From Lichenibacterium ramalinae (GTDB lineage: Bacteria > Pseudomonadota > Alphaproteobacteria > Rhizobiales > Beijerinckiaceae): a stretch of 64,000 nucleotides of DNA. This document shows, in pieces, positions 49,077 to 61,297 of this stretch. Positions within the stretch are counted from its first letter, which is position 1. Each line of letters opens with the position of its first letter. The notes under the pieces were generated by a model. That model saw only the letters and a program-made list of their open reading frames with translations, was not told where the DNA came from and ran no database searches. The position numbers were made by a program, and so were the translations under genes. The stretch is taken from contig NZ_QYBC01000006.1 in the NCBI RefSeq assembly GCF_004137085.1, forward strand, positions 186,001 to 250,000, read 5' to 3'.

Positions 49077-50423
49077 ATGCTACCCCTGCGGGCGCATCGT
49101 GGGGATTCGATGAGCGTCATGAGCTTGGCCGCGTTGCGGCCCGGGGCCAGCACCGTCAAAGCGGCAGTCCTGTCGGTGACCCCGGGCGTCTTCTTGGCCG
49201 GACTCGTCTGGAGAAGCCCTGGCCTGTTCCTGGAGCCCCGGATCTGGGCCGAGGAAGGCCACCTGTACCTCGCCCCCATGCGACACCTCTCGGTGCTCAG
49301 GGGGCTGGGGCTGGTGGTGAACGGAAATTATCAGCTCGCCACCAATGCCATCGTGGAGGTGGCCCGCGCGGTGCCCCCGAGGGACTTCGCCGTGGTGACG
49401 ACGTACCTGTCCCTCCTGGTGTCCCTGGCGGCCTGCTACATGCTGGGGCGGACGCTGGTGGCCCGTGGCCTGCCGGTGCTGGTGGGGGTCGCCGCCGCGG
49501 CCATGATGTCGCTCGTGGCGGCAGGCTACGAGGTCTATCTCAACGCCACGAACGTGCAGTGGACGTGCTCCCTCGTGGCGCTCCTCATCTGCCTCTCGGA
49601 GCAGGTCCCGGCGGGAAGCGTCACGGCGGTGTTGCGGTTCGGGCTCCTGGCAGTCTGCGGCCTCACGGGCCTGCCGTCCTGCATCCTCGCTCCGGTGTTC
49701 CTGGCGGGCGCCCTGAGGCGACGCTCCGCTTACGGCTGGGTCCTGGTCGCCGTCATCGCCGCTGCGTCCTGTGTCCAACTCGGGATCGTCTTGGCGCACC
49801 GGGGCGAGATCGCGCGGCCCTTCAACCTGACCTGGATGACGACGGCGGCACTCTCGCTTCATGCCGCCTTCGGTCCCTTCCTTCCGGCGGTCTCGGTGGA
49901 CGGCCTCGGGGTCTCCATGGGCGATCCCATCCACGCGTCCCAGCTCGCCATGCAGGGCGGCTTGGTGCTGGCCCTGGTGGGCCTGGTGGCGTGGGAGAGC
50001 CTGGGGCCGGGCCTCACGCTCGGGCTCATCGGGGCCGCCGTATGGGCTTCCCTGGTGAACGAGGTGGGCGCCCTCGACACGATCGCCGGTCTGATGTCCG
50101 GGGTCGGAGGTGGCCGCTACTTCTTCCTGGCGGGCTGCTGTGTGGCGATCCTGCTGGCGGCAGGGCTCGCTTCCCCGGTCAGGGCGATGCGGGCGATCGC
50201 AGGGGTGATGGTGGCCCTGATCCTGTGCAATGGGGTGCTGGAAGCTCGGGAGGCAGGCTGGACGCGGATGTTCCTGACAGGCCCCTCCCATGCTGCCCAG
50301 GTCGATGCCTGCCGGCCAGGAGCTCCCTGCACGGTGAGGGAGTGGCCCCTGCACGCGAACCTATGGGTCACGGTGGATGGTCCGCAGGGGTCTCCCTCAG
50401 GGGATCATCCATCGTCCCCTTGA
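49077..50423 (+). CDS. Polytopic membrane protein of unknown function (possible GT-C-like)
   Basis: A 448-residue protein with about ten membrane segments (for example VTTYLSLLVSLAACYMLGRT, AVIAAASCVQLGIVLA, GGLVLALVGLVAWESLGPGL, YFFLAGCCVAILLAAG). A periplasmic EPRIWAEEGHLYLAPMR motif after the first helix recalls the acidic loop of GT-C glycosyltransferase-like proteins, but the assignment is weak. ATG 49077 has GGAG 11 bases before it; ATG 49110 after GGGGA is an alternative start. It stands alone between gene-poor stretches; 50424-50797 contains no recognisable gene. Confidence 0.65.
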   Translation: MLPLRAHRGDSMSVMSLAALRPGASTVKAAVLSVTPGVFLAGLVWRSPGLFLEPRIWAEEGHLYLAPMRHLSVLRGLGLVVNGNYQLATNAIVEVARAVPPRDFAVVTTYLSLLVSLAACYMLGRTLVARGLPVLVGVAAAAMMSLVAAGYEVYLNATNVQWTCSLVALLICLSEQVPAGSVTAVLRFGLLAVCGLTGLPSCILAPVFLAGALRRRSAYGWVLVAVIAAASCVQLGIVLAHRGEIARPFNLTWMTTAALSLHAAFGPFLPAVSVDGLGVSMGDPIHASQLAMQGGLVLALVGLVAWESLGPGLTLGLIGAAVWASLVNEVGALDTIAGLMSGVGGGRYFFLAGCCVAILLAAGLASPVRAMRAIAGVMVALILCNGVLEAREAGWTRMFLTGPSHAAQVDACRPGAPCTVREWPLHANLWVTVDGPQGSPSGDHPSSP

Positions 50424-50797
50424 TCGTGACCATCAAGGTCGACGTCCTGTCCCCATGCGAGCGGGTCCCAACGGTCCGGGGCCCGACGTCCTGCAGGTCC
50501 CGCTGCGGCGGCTCCACCTCGTGCTCGTCGACGACCGGCTCGCAGCCTGCGCCTGGGCTTCGACCCGGTCGGCCACGGCCGTCGTACGGGCGTGGAGGCC
50601 AGACAATGAAACGCACCTCGTCCACGAGGAGCCGGGGGCTCGATGTTCAAGCCAGCGAGCAGGGGCCAGGAATCGGATCCTGACCCCAGGGCGTCCACCG
50701 GATCGGCGAAGCCCGCCCGTCTCGCGACCCGCCAACCCGGACGAAGCGTCTCATCGATGCCCGAGACGCTGACGGCGAAAGAGTGGGCCGGCCCGGC

Positions 50798-50953
50798 TCA
50801 CGGCAGGGGCCGGCTGAAGGCCGCGACCGCGAAGGTCATCACGGCCAGCGGTGCGGGGCCGCCGGCGTGGACGTGCCCGGCGAGGGCGAACCCCGCCGGG
50901 ATCGCCAGCGCGACGGCGCCGAGCAGGATCCGGGATCTCGTCTTGGGCCTCAT
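50798..50953 (-). CDS. Small membrane protein
   Basis: A 51-residue protein, MRPKTRSRILLGAVALAIPA then GFALAGHVHAGGPAPLAVMT and a second hydrophobic stretch. GGAGG lies six bases before ATG 50953, which is the main evidence that it is expressed. Two membrane segments or a signal peptide plus one. Function unknown. Confidence 0.5.
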   Translation of the reverse strand: MRPKTRSRILLGAVALAIPAGFALAGHVHAGGPAPLAVMTFAVAAFSRPLP

Positions 50954-51150
50954 GGACCGCCTCCGCGGCGCCGGCCCCCCTGGCCGGCACGTCGCGCTTC
51001 GGGCGCAAGCCGCGGGCCAGGGCGCGGCGTGTCGGACCGGGACAGTCCGCGGCGGGTTCGCCGAGGCGGCCCGAGCCGCCACGCGTGTAAGGTGCCGTCG
51101 TGCGGCGCGTCCCGGAATGGCCCGGCGCGTGCCGTGACGGGACGGTTTCC

Positions 51151-52417
51151 ATGGATCCAGGACGTCGACGCCTCCTGGTGTCGCTCGCGCTCGCATCGCT
51201 CGGCGGCCCCCTGTCGCCCTTGTCCCCGGCGCGGGCCGCCGATGCCGAGGCCTCGCCCGCGCGCCGCCTGTTGCGGGTCGGCGATGGCGGGGCGCCGCCC
51301 GCGGCGCCGCTGCGCTACGGCGCGGGCCCGCTCCCGCCGGTGCTGCGCGCCCGGCACGGCGAAGCCCTGGCGTTGACGATCGAAAATCGACTGGCGGGGC
51401 CGACCAGCCTCGACCTGCACGGCATCCGGGCCGCCCCCCTCCTCGGCGGGGCGGGGCCGCTCGGCGGAACGGTCGCGTCCGGTGCTTCCGCGGACGTGAC
51501 CGTCATGCCCCCCGACGCCGGGACCGCCTGGTTCCACCCCTGGCTGCTCGACCCAGCGGCGGATGCCGTCGCCCAGGGGCTCGCCGGCCTGCTGGTCGTC
51601 GCCGAATCCGCGCCGCCGGACGCCGATGCCGACCTCGTGGCCCTGCTGGGCGACCTGTGGGTGCCGTCCGGCAGCGCGGACGGCCTGTCGGTCGACGGCT
51701 CCGCCCTGCCCCGGCGGGACACGCTGGCGCCCGGCGCACGCGTCCGGCTCCGCCTCGTCAACGGGTCGACGCGCCGCGCCCACGTCGTCGCCGTCAGGGG
51801 CGCGTCACCGACCGTGGTGGCGCTCGACGGCCAGCCGTCGTCGGCCTTCCGGCCGCGGAACGATGCCGTGCCGCTGGTTCCGGGCGGGCGGTGCGACCTC
51901 GTGCTGGACCTGCCGCGGACGCCGGGCGCCGAGGTCACGCTCACGGCCGGGAGCGATCCGGCCGGCGCGACCCTGATGGTGCTGCGGACCGAGGGCGAGC
52001 CACGCCCGGCGCGGGGCCCGGTGCCGGCCCTGGCGCCCAACCCGGCGCTGCCCGACGCCATCGCGCTCGAACGGGCCACGCGGGCCACCTTGTCGGCGGG
52101 CCCGGCCGGGGCCGCCCCGGGCGGATGGGCGATCAACGGCGTCGGCGGCATGCCCCTGCCCCGCGCTCCCCTGTTCCGCGCTCGGCGGGGCTCGCCCGTC
52201 GTCCTCGCTCTGCGCAATCTCGGCCCGGTGCTCCTCGGCTTCCGGCTGCACGGCTTCTGCTTCCGGCTGCTGCACGAGCGCGACGACGGCTGGGAGCCGT
52301 ATTGGCGCGACACCGTGCTGGTTCAGCCGGGCGCCACGCACCACGCAGCCTTCGTGGCCGACCTGCCCGGCCGCTGGCTGGTCGAATCGCCCTTCTTCGA
52401 CCAGTCCGCCGGCGGCC

Positions 52418-52443
<26 letters not shown>
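51151..52443 (+). CDS. Multicopper-oxidase-fold protein lacking copper ligands (SufI/FtsP-like)
   Basis: A 430-residue exported protein with a Tat-like signal (DPGRRRLLVSLALASLGGPL) and three cupredoxin domains in the multicopper oxidase order. At the four copper-binding motifs most ligands are lost: TSLDLHGIR instead of HxHG, GTAWFHPWLLD instead of WYHSH, FRLHGFCFRLL instead of HPxHLHGH, and WLVESPFFDQSAGG instead of the HCHxxxH type-1 motif. It is therefore unlikely to be an oxidase. E. coli SufI (FtsP) is a known copper-less Tat substrate of this fold that acts in cell division under stress; a similar structural role is possible. ATG 51151 is chosen because it directly starts the signal peptide. 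The 3' end overlaps nnrD by 26 bp in convergent orientation. Confidence 0.8.
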
Positions 52444-54554
<2,111 letters not shown>

Positions 54555-54719
54555 CGGCTCCGGTCCGGGCGGCGACGGCGCGTCCCGGGGGGCGCCACGG
54601 CCTGACACGGGCCGCCGCTGGGCCGCCCGCCGCGACGCGGGCCCTTGCGCCGGTGTCGCACGGACGGGTAGGCATCGCGCCGAGCGCGGCCTTCCCGCGT
54701 GCCGGCACTGGAGCATCAC

Positions 54720-56129
54720 ATGAAGACCGCACAGGATGTCTTGAAGGCCATCAGGGACCAGGACATCAAATACGTCGACTTCCGCTTCACCGACCCGCGC
54801 GGCAAGTGGCAGCACGTGACGTTCGACGTCTCGATCGTCGACGAGGAAGCCTTCGCCGAGGGCGTGATGTTCGACGGATCGTCGATCTCCGGCTGGAAGG
54901 CGATCAACGAGTCCGACATGACGCTGATGCCGGACCCCGAGACGGCCTGCATGGACCCGTTCTTCTCGGCCTCCACGCTGTCGATCGTCTGCGACGTGCT
55001 CGAGCCCGCCACCGGCGAGCCCTACGGCCGCGACCCGCGCGGCGTGGCCAAGAAGGCCGAAGCCTATCTGAAGTCGACCGGCATCGGCGACACCGTCTTC
55101 GTCGGCCCCGAGGCCGAGTTCTTCGTCTTCGACGACGTGCGCTTCAAGGCCGACCCCTACAACACCGGCTTCGTGGTCGATTCGATCGAGCTGCCGTCCA
55201 ACACCGACACGGTCTACGAGGGCGGCAACCTCGGCCACCGCATCCGCACCAAGGGCGGCTATTTCCCGGTGCCGCCGCTCGACTCGGCGCAGGACATGCG
55301 CGGCGAGATGCTGGCCGCCATGGCGTCGATGGGCGTCAAGGTCGAGAAGCACCACCACGAGGTGGCCTCCGCCCAGCACGAACTCGGCATGAAGTTCGAC
55401 AAGCTGACGCTGATGGCGGACGGCATGCAGATCTACAAGTACTGCATCCACCAGGTCGCCCAGAGCTACGGCAAGTCGGCCACCTTCATGCCCAAGCCCA
55501 TCTTCGGCGACAACGGCTCGGGCATGCACGTGCACCAGTCGATCTGGAAGGACGGCAAGCCGCTCTTCGCCGGCGACAAATACGCCGACCTCAGCCAGGA
55601 ATGCCTCTGGTACATCGGCGGCATCATCAAGCACGCCAAGTCGCTCAACGCCTTCACCAACCCGTCGACCAACTCGTACAAGCGGCTGGTGCCGGGCTAC
55701 GAGGCGCCGGTGCTGCTGGCCTATTCGGCGCGCAACCGCTCGGCCTCGTGCCGCATCCCCTACACGTCGAACCCGAAGGCCAAGCGCGTCGAGGTCCGCT
55801 TCCCCGATCCCACCGCCAACCCGTACCTGTGCTTCGCCGCCCTGCTGATGGCGGGCCTCGACGGCATCACCAACAAGATCGATCCCGGTCCGGCGATGGA
55901 CAAGGACCTCTACGACCTGCCCCGCACCGAGCTGGCCCAGATCCCGACGGTCTGCGGTTCGCTCCGCGAGGCGCTCGACAGCCTCAAGGCCGACCACGCC
56001 TACCTCACGGCCGGCGGGGTCTTCGCGCCGGACCTCATCGAGAGCTACATCGAGCTCAAGATGACCGAGGTGATGCGCTTCGAGATGACGCCGCACCCGG
56101 TCGAATACGACATGTACTATTCGGTCTGA
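54720..56129 (+). CDS. glnA: Glutamine synthetase, type I
   Basis: A 469-residue enzyme that makes glutamine from glutamate and ammonia. Seen: [20 protein letters not shown], the catalytic-loop [35 protein letters not shown], and the adenylylation-site region [15 protein letters not shown] with Tyr near residue 397. GGAG lies six bases before ATG 54720. Regulation by PII/GlnE adenylylation and by the upstream -24/-12 promoter is expected. A strong hairpin follows. Confidence 0.97.
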   Translation: MKTAQDVLKAIRDQDIKYVDFRFTDPRGKWQHVTFDVSIVDEEAFAEGVMFDGSSISGWKAINESDMTLMPDPETACMDPFFSASTLSIVCDVLEPATGEPYGRDPRGVAKKAEAYLKSTGIGDTVFVGPEAEFFVFDDVRFKADPYNTGFVVDSIELPSNTDTVYEGGNLGHRIRTKGGYFPVPPLDSAQDMRGEMLAAMASMGVKVEKHHHEVASAQHELGMKFDKLTLMADGMQIYKYCIHQVAQSYGKSATFMPKPIFGDNGSGMHVHQSIWKDGKPLFAGDKYADLSQECLWYIGGIIKHAKSLNAFTNPSTNSYKRLVPGYEAPVLLAYSARNRSASCRIPYTSNPKAKRVEVRFPDPTANPYLCFAALLMAGLDGITNKIDPGPAMDKDLYDLPRTELAQIPTVCGSLREALDSLKADHAYLTAGGVFAPDLIESYIELKMTEVMRFEMTPHPVEYDMYYSV

Positions 56130-56136
56130 CACCCAT

Positions 56137-56159
56137 GGCCGGCCCGAACCGGGCCGGCC
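56137..56159 (+). terminator. glnA terminator hairpin
   Basis: GGCCGGCCCG and CGGGCCGGCC form a perfect 10-bp stem with an AAC loop eight bases after the glnA stop. No T run follows. Confidence 0.7.
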
Positions 56160-56265
56160 GACGGCAGCCTGCGCGGGACCGTCGCCGACCCACGCCGGCC
56201 TCAAGGCGCGAGAGCGTTCACGGACTGCGGCGGCGCGGCGGGGCGAGTGGCTCCGCCGGCGCCCG

Positions 56266-57927
56266 TCACCGCCCGCCCCAGAACGCGCAGCGGTGGCGCT
56301 CCGTCATGTCGGCTGCGGCGCCGAGCCCTTCCGGCGACAGCCGCAGCACGTCGCCCTCCCCCCGGAAGCGCCGCCACGGCACGGAGCCCTCCGGCCGCCC
56401 GGTCTCGGGCTGTCCGGTCCGGGCGAAGCTGCCCCAAAGGTCCTGCATGGCGGCGGACAGGCGCGCCTGGCCCTCGTCGAAGCGCGACGGATCGGCCAGC
56501 GCCCAGGGCCGGTCAAACACATAGGCGATCTCGGCCGTGTGATAGCTGCCGGGTCCCGACGCGAAGGGCAGGGTCGGCAGCGAGAAGGGCGCGTCGGGGT
56601 CGTCGAACTCGTAGGCATAGACTGGCACGGCCCGCCCCACGAGGCGGTCGAAGTCCAGGGCCGGGCAGGCGAAATAGCCGTCGGTCAGGACCGCCGCATA
56701 GGCGGCCCGAGGCGAATCGAAGCGCGCCGCGGGATATTCGGCCAGGATGCCCGGCGCCCGAGGCCCGAACAGGCGCCGGATCTCCTCGCCGTAGCTCGCC
56801 TCGGTGAGAAGGTCGGCCCTGAGGCCGCGCAGGTAGCTGAAGAGCCGGCCCTCGTCGCGGTTGGTGCCGTCGATCACCGGCACGCGGTTGAACCGGCCTG
56901 CCGCGAAGGCGGCGCGCGGGGGCCGGGGCAGCACGTCGAGGCCGGAGGTCGGAGACCAGCTGTTCGGCCCCGTGACGCCGGGCCGCTGCGAGGCCGCCGC
57001 CGCTAGCGTCTCGGCCGGCAGCGCCCGCAGGCAGTCCATCGCGTCGGGGCCCGAGCAGCCGAGGTCTTCCGCCATGCGGGCGCCCCCGGCCTCGGCGATG
57101 CCGACCGGCAGGCTGGCCTCGGGTGTCACGCAGGCCCCGCTCTGCAGGATGGCGGCCGAGAACAGCCCCTGGGCGCCCGGGGACACCAGCTGCGAACATA
57201 CGCTCCAGGCCCCGGCGGACTGGCCGAACAGCGTCACGCGGCGCGGGTCCCCGCCGAAGCGCGCGATCTCGGCCTTGATCCACCGCAGGGCGGCCTGCTG
57301 GTCGAGCAGCGCGAAGGCCCCCTCGCCCGGCGCGCCCCGCAGGCCCGGGTGGGCCAGGAAACCCAGGGCACCCAGGCGGTAGTTGAGCGTCACCACCACG
57401 GCATCGGCCCGGCGGGCGAGCCCGCCAGGGTCGTACTGGCCGGACGTCCCGAGCACGAAGGCGCCGCCGTGGATCCAGACCATCACGGGCTTGGCGGTGC
57501 CGGGCGCGGCGTCGGGCGGCGCGTAGACGTTGAGGGTGAGGCAGTCCTCCTGGCCCAGCATGGGACCGGCGCCGTGGCCGCCGACCTGGGCCGACAGCGC
57601 GAGGTTCTGCAGGCAGCTCGGGCCGAGCGCCGCGGCGGGCCGCGGCTCGCTCCAGGGCGCCGGTGGACGGGGCGCGCGCCAGCGCAGCGGGCCGACGGGC
57701 GGCGCCGCATAGGGGATGCCGAGGAATACCTGGCCGGCGCCGGCGGCGACGCCCGCGACCGGGCCGAAGCTCGTCGCCACGACCTGCGGCCGGGCATCGT
57801 CGGCCCGGACGACCTCGTCGGCCCGGCCGGGATCGAGGTCGCAGCCGCCGAGCAGCAAGGCGACCATCAGGGTGACTAGCAGGGCGGCGGGCCCGAGGCC
57901 GCGCCGCGCCCTCGCGCCGCCCGTCAC
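56266..57927 (-). CDS. Type-B carboxylesterase, lipoprotein-like
   Basis: A 553-residue alpha/beta hydrolase of the carboxylesterase/cholinesterase family. A lipoprotein-type signal ends in MVALLLGGCDLDPG (lipobox LGGC). Domain motifs: QVFLGIPYAAPPVGPLRWRA, EDCLTLNVYAP, VMVWIHGGAFVLGTSGQYDP (oxyanion), and TLFGQSAGAWSVCSQLVSPG with the nucleophilic Ser; later NRDEGRLFSYL and the C-terminal SYHTAEIAYVFDRPW with catalytic His. The GTG at 57927 overlaps the dedA stop (GTGA). Acts on esters in the cell envelope; the substrate is unknown. Confidence 0.9.
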   Translation of the reverse strand: MTGGARARRGLGPAALLVTLMVALLLGGCDLDPGRADEVVRADDARPQVVATSFGPVAGVAAGAGQVFLGIPYAAPPVGPLRWRAPRPPAPWSEPRPAAALGPSCLQNLALSAQVGGHGAGPMLGQEDCLTLNVYAPPDAAPGTAKPVMVWIHGGAFVLGTSGQYDPGGLARRADAVVVTLNYRLGALGFLAHPGLRGAPGEGAFALLDQQAALRWIKAEIARFGGDPRRVTLFGQSAGAWSVCSQLVSPGAQGLFSAAILQSGACVTPEASLPVGIAEAGGARMAEDLGCSGPDAMDCLRALPAETLAAAASQRPGVTGPNSWSPTSGLDVLPRPPRAAFAAGRFNRVPVIDGTNRDEGRLFSYLRGLRADLLTEASYGEEIRRLFGPRAPGILAEYPAARFDSPRAAYAAVLTDGYFACPALDFDRLVGRAVPVYAYEFDDPDAPFSLPTLPFASGPGSYHTAEIAYVFDRPWALADPSRFDEGQARLSAAMQDLWGSFARTGQPETGRPEGSVPWRRFRGEGDVLRLSPEGLGAAADMTERHRCAFWGGR

Positions 57928-58457
57928 GCGAACCAATCCCGCACCGCATCGATGCCGAAGGCCCCGGGCGCCAGGACCAGGAAGGCCCAGACCAGGGCCG
58001 AGGACCAGTTGGCGGCCTGGAACGGGAGGGCCGGCATGGCGGCGAGGCCGGCGATCAGCGGCACGGTGGCGCGCAGCGGGCCGAGGAACCGGCCGATGAA
58101 GACGCCGAGCGCCCCCCAGCGGTCCACGTATTGCCGCGCGCGCCGCAGCATCTCGGGATGGCGCGACAGGGGCCACAGGCCGGCGATGCGGTCCTCGAAG
58201 TGGCGGCCGAGCCAGAACGACAGCCAATCGCCCAGCGCCGCGCCGAGGGCGGATGCGGCGAAGACGGGCAGGAAGGCGAGCCCCGCCTGCCCCACGAGCC
58301 CGCCGACCGCGACCAGCACCAATGTGGCGGGCAGCAGGAAGGACACGAAGGCGAGCGACTCGCCGAACGCCAGGGCGAAGCAGATCGGCGCCGCATAGGT
58401 CTCGTGCTGGCGCACCACCGCGACGATGTCGCGGCCCCACTCGGCGATCCAGGCCAT
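57924..58457 (-). CDS. DedA family membrane protein
   Basis: A 177-residue DedA/Tvp38-type protein with about five membrane-associated segments. Family motifs: FALAFGESLAFVSFLLPAT (E-x3-F/P-G-like re-entrant loop), GAALGDWLSFWLGRHFEDRI (the conserved G-x3-GD-x5-Y/WLGR) and GVFIGRFLGPLRATVPLIAG (the R-x3-G-P-x-R motif). DedA proteins move undecaprenyl phosphate or other lipids across the membrane by current knowledge. ATG 58457 is used; a GTG at 58466 would add three residues. Coupled to the esterase gene downstream. Confidence 0.92.
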   Translation of the reverse strand: MAWIAEWGRDIVAVVRQHETYAAPICFALAFGESLAFVSFLLPATLVLVAVGGLVGQAGLAFLPVFAASALGAALGDWLSFWLGRHFEDRIAGLWPLSRHPEMLRRARQYVDRWGALGVFIGRFLGPLRATVPLIAGLAAMPALPFQAANWSSALVWAFLVLAPGAFGIDAVRDWFA

Positions 58458-58470
58458 GATGCTCACGGGA

Positions 58471-59436
58471 TCAATCGCGCCCGAACTTGGCGAAGTCCCG
58501 GTGCTCGGCGCGGATGCGCCGCACCGTCCCGCTGGAGCCGCGGTAGATCACCGTATCGGTCTCGATGACGGCGCCGCCCTGGCGCACGCCGCGCAGCAGG
58601 GCCCCGTCGGTGACGCCCGTCGCCACCACCACGACGTCGCCGGACGCCATCTCGGTCATGTCGTAGACCTTGGCGAGGTCGACGATGCCCATGGCCACGG
58701 CGCGGTCGCGCTTCTCCTGGCTGTCGAGGATGAGGCGGCCCTGCATCTGACCGCCGACGCAGCGCAGCGCACCGGCCGCCAGCACGCCTTCGGCCGCCCC
58801 GCCCGAGCCGATGTGCAGGTCCACCGCCGCCTTGCCGGTGCGCGCCGTCACGATGATGCCGGCGATGTCGCCGTCGGTGAGGAGGCGCAGCGACGCCCCC
58901 GCCCGGCGGCAGGCGGCGATCAGCGCCGCATGGCGGGGCCGGTCCAGCACCGAGACGGTGATGTCGGCGGGGCGCACGCCCTTGGCGCTCGCCAGCGCCC
59001 GGATGTTGTCCTCGGGCGAGCGGTCGAGGTCGACGACGCCGGGCGGATAGCCGGGGCCGACCGCGATCTTCTCCATGTAGACGTCGGGCGCCCGGAGCAG
59101 CGCCCCGGCCGGCGCCAGCGCCATGACGGCGATGGAGCCCGGCATGTCCTTGGCGCAGAGCGTCGTTCCCTCGAGCGGGTCGACGGCGATGTCGACGGCC
59201 GGCCCCTGCCCCGTCCCGACCTTTTCGCCGACGAAGAGCAGCGGCGCCTCGTCGCGCGCGCCCTCGCCGATGACCACGGTGCCGTCGAGCGGCAGGCGGT
59301 TCAGCTCGCCGCGCATGGCCGCCGCCGCCGCCGCATCGGCGGCCCGCTCGTCGCCCCGGCCGCGCCAGCGTGCGGCCGCGACGGCGGCCTGTTCGGTGAC
59401 GCGGACGAGTTCGATGATGAGGGTGCGGTCGACCAT
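58471..59436 (-). CDS. glpX: Class II fructose-1,6-bisphosphatase
   Basis: A 321-residue GlpX-type phosphatase for gluconeogenesis. VVIGEGARDEAPLLFVGEKV, VDIAVDPLEGTTLCAKDMPG (metal ligands), LDRPRHAALIAACRRAGASL, LLTDGDIAGIIVTA and HIGSGGAAEGVLAAGALRCV are the family hallmarks. ATG 59436 begins the standard MVDRTLIIELVRVTEQA start. Lies 47 bp after hom, the usual hom-glpX order of alphaproteobacteria, although recJ, which often follows, is replaced here by dedA. Confidence 0.95.
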   Translation of the reverse strand: MVDRTLIIELVRVTEQAAVAAARWRGRGDERAADAAAAAAMRGELNRLPLDGTVVIGEGARDEAPLLFVGEKVGTGQGPAVDIAVDPLEGTTLCAKDMPGSIAVMALAPAGALLRAPDVYMEKIAVGPGYPPGVVDLDRSPEDNIRALASAKGVRPADITVSVLDRPRHAALIAACRRAGASLRLLTDGDIAGIIVTARTGKAAVDLHIGSGGAAEGVLAAGALRCVGGQMQGRLILDSQEKRDRAVAMGIVDLAKVYDMTEMASGDVVVVATGVTDGALLRGVRQGGAVIETDTVIYRGSSGTVRRIRAEHRDFAKFGRD

Positions 59437-59483
59437 GGTGGGCTCGGTGGTGGTCGGGCGGGACGCTCCCGGCGGCGAGAGGG

Positions 59484-60788
59484 TCAATTGCGTTCGATGC
59501 GGATCAGTTGGGGCTTCCCCGCGATGGTGCCGCCCGCCTCGACGGCGTCGAGCGCCTCCCGGATCGTCGTCTCGGAGGTCGCATGGGTGATGAGGATGAC
59601 CGGGACGAAGCCGGGCTCGGCGCCGCGCGGCGCCGCGACGGGCTGGCGCTGCATGATGCTCTCGAAGGAAATCTCGGCCGCCGCCATGCGGGTCGCGATG
59701 GCGGCGATGGAGCCCGGCCGGTCGCGCACCGACAGGCGCACATAATAGCCGCCCTCGTGCCGCTGCATCGGGGCGCGGGGCGCGTGTTCTAGCAGGGCGG
59801 CAGGGCGCCCGAAGGGCAGCACCGTGCTGCCGCGCGCGAGGTCGGCGATGTCGCCCAGCACGGCCGAGGCGGTGGCGTCGCCGCCGGCGCCCGGGCCGAC
59901 CAGCGTCAGCTCGCGCACGGCATCGGCGTTGACGGCGACCGCGTTGGTGACGCCGTGCACGGCGGCCAGGGCCGTGGTCTTGGCCACCATGGTGGGGTGG
60001 ACGCGGGTCTCGATGCCGTGATCGGTGCGCTGCGCCACGCCGAGCAGCTTCACGCGGTAGCCGAGGTCGTCGGCGGCGCGCAGGTCGTCGGAGGTGATGG
60101 AGCGGATACCCTCGACGTGGATGGCGTCAAGGTCCGGGGCCGATCCGAACGCCAGGCTCGCCAGGATGGCGAGCTTGTGGGCCGTGTCGAAGCCGTCGAT
60201 GTCGAAACTCGGGTCCGCCTCGGCATAGCCGAGCCGCTGCGCCTCGGCGAGGCATTCGGCGAAGCCGAGCCCTTCGGCCTCCATGCGGGTGAGGATGTAG
60301 TTGCAAGTGCCGTTGAGGATGCCGCAGACGCGGTCGATGGTGTTGCCGGACAGCGCCTCGCGCAGAACCTTGATCACCGGGATGCCGCCCGCCACGGCCG
60401 CCTCGAAGGCCAGGGCGACGCCCTGCGCCTCCGCGGCTGCGGCCAGCTCCAGCCCGTGATGGGCCAGCAGCGCCTTGTTGGCGGTGACGACCGACTTGCC
60501 GGCCGAGATGGCGGCGGCGACGGCGCTGCGCGCCACGCCCTCGTGGCCGCCGATGAGTTCCACGAAGACGTCGATGTCGGGCGACCGGGCGAGGTCGAGC
60601 GCGTCGTCGAACCAGTTCGCCTCGCCGAGCAGCGGGGCCGCCTTGGCGCGATCGCGTGCCGCCACACCCGTCACCTGCACGGGCCGCCCCGTGCGGGCCG
60701 CGATGGCGGCGGCGTCCCCGGTCAGGCGACGGAGGACGGCACCGCCGACGGTGCCGAGGCCGGCGATGCCGACGCGCAGGGGAAGCAT
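59484..60788 (-). CDS. hom: Homoserine dehydrogenase
   Basis: A 434-residue enzyme that reduces aspartate semialdehyde to homoserine, the branch to threonine and methionine. NAD(P)-binding VGIAGLGTVGGAVLRRL at the N terminus, FVELIGGHEGVARSA, SVVTANKALLAHHG, FEAAVAGGIPVIKVLREAL and GYAEADPSFDIDGFDTAHK (catalytic Asp/Lys). The C-terminal ACT domain (YYVRLSVRDRPGSIAAIATR onward) gives threonine feedback by family. Length is typical. Confidence 0.97.
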   Translation of the reverse strand: MLPLRVGIAGLGTVGGAVLRRLTGDAAAIAARTGRPVQVTGVAARDRAKAAPLLGEANWFDDALDLARSPDIDVFVELIGGHEGVARSAVAAAISAGKSVVTANKALLAHHGLELAAAAEAQGVALAFEAAVAGGIPVIKVLREALSGNTIDRVCGILNGTCNYILTRMEAEGLGFAECLAEAQRLGYAEADPSFDIDGFDTAHKLAILASLAFGSAPDLDAIHVEGIRSITSDDLRAADDLGYRVKLLGVAQRTDHGIETRVHPTMVAKTTALAAVHGVTNAVAVNADAVRELTLVGPGAGGDATASAVLGDIADLARGSTVLPFGRPAALLEHAPRAPMQRHEGGYYVRLSVRDRPGSIAAIATRMAAAEISFESIMQRQPVAAPRGAEPGFVPVILITHATSETTIREALDAVEAGGTIAGKPQLIRIERN

Positions 60789-60925
60789 GGGGACGGTTCC
60801 GGGATGGGCGTGTGGACGGAGCCGGCCAGCCCCGCGTGAGGGGGGCCGAGCCGGCGTGAAGTCCGAGCCTTACACGCTGCGCGGCGGGGTTGGAACTCCG
60901 CAGCGCGGGTTTCGGCGGGGCGGCG

Positions 60926-60956
60926 GGGACGCGGCCGCCGAAGCGGCCGCCGTCCC
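60926..60956 (-). terminator. Terminator hairpin after the small membrane protein
   Basis: GGGAC-GCGGCCGC (60926-60938) pairs with GCGGCCGC-C-GTCCC (60943-60956) around CGAA, with one bulged C. It lies 15 bases after the stop at 60972 on the minus strand. Confidence 0.5.
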
Positions 60957-60971
60957 GGGCCGCCCCTTCCG

Positions 60972-61127
60972 TCACCGATAGCCGAACAGCAGGTACAGGA
61001 CGATGATGATGCCGAGGATGCCGATGATCCCGATGCCGCCGTTGCCGTAGTAGCCGCCGCGATAGCCGTAGAAGCCGCCGCCGCCGAACAGCAGGACCAC
61101 GATGATGATGAGGAGCAGGATGGACAC
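60972..61127 (-). CDS. Small Gly/Tyr-rich membrane protein (DUF3309-like)
   Basis: A 51-residue protein: a membrane helix SILLLIIIVVLLFGGGG, a Gly/Tyr turn FYGYRGGYYGNGGIG and a second helix IIGILGIIIVLYLLFGYR. This hairpin layout resembles the DUF3309 group. The GTG at 61127 has GGAGG eight bases upstream; longer frames to 61202 lack a ribosome binding site. Function unknown; such genes are frequent and often stress-related in relatives. Confidence 0.75.
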   Translation of the reverse strand: MSILLLIIIVVLLFGGGGFYGYRGGYYGNGGIGIIGILGIIIVLYLLFGYR

Positions 61128-61297
61128 GGCCGGAGCCTCCGCGACGGGGTGGGATCGGCCGACCTCGGAGGCCGGCAGACGGCTGAAAGCCGTGTCCGTC
61201 AACGTGATTGTGGACGAAATGTGCCGCCTTGAGCGCGGCTTTTTCGCACGCCGCCCCGGCGGCTGGGCTCACCGGGGCGGAGGCGACGGGTATCGGC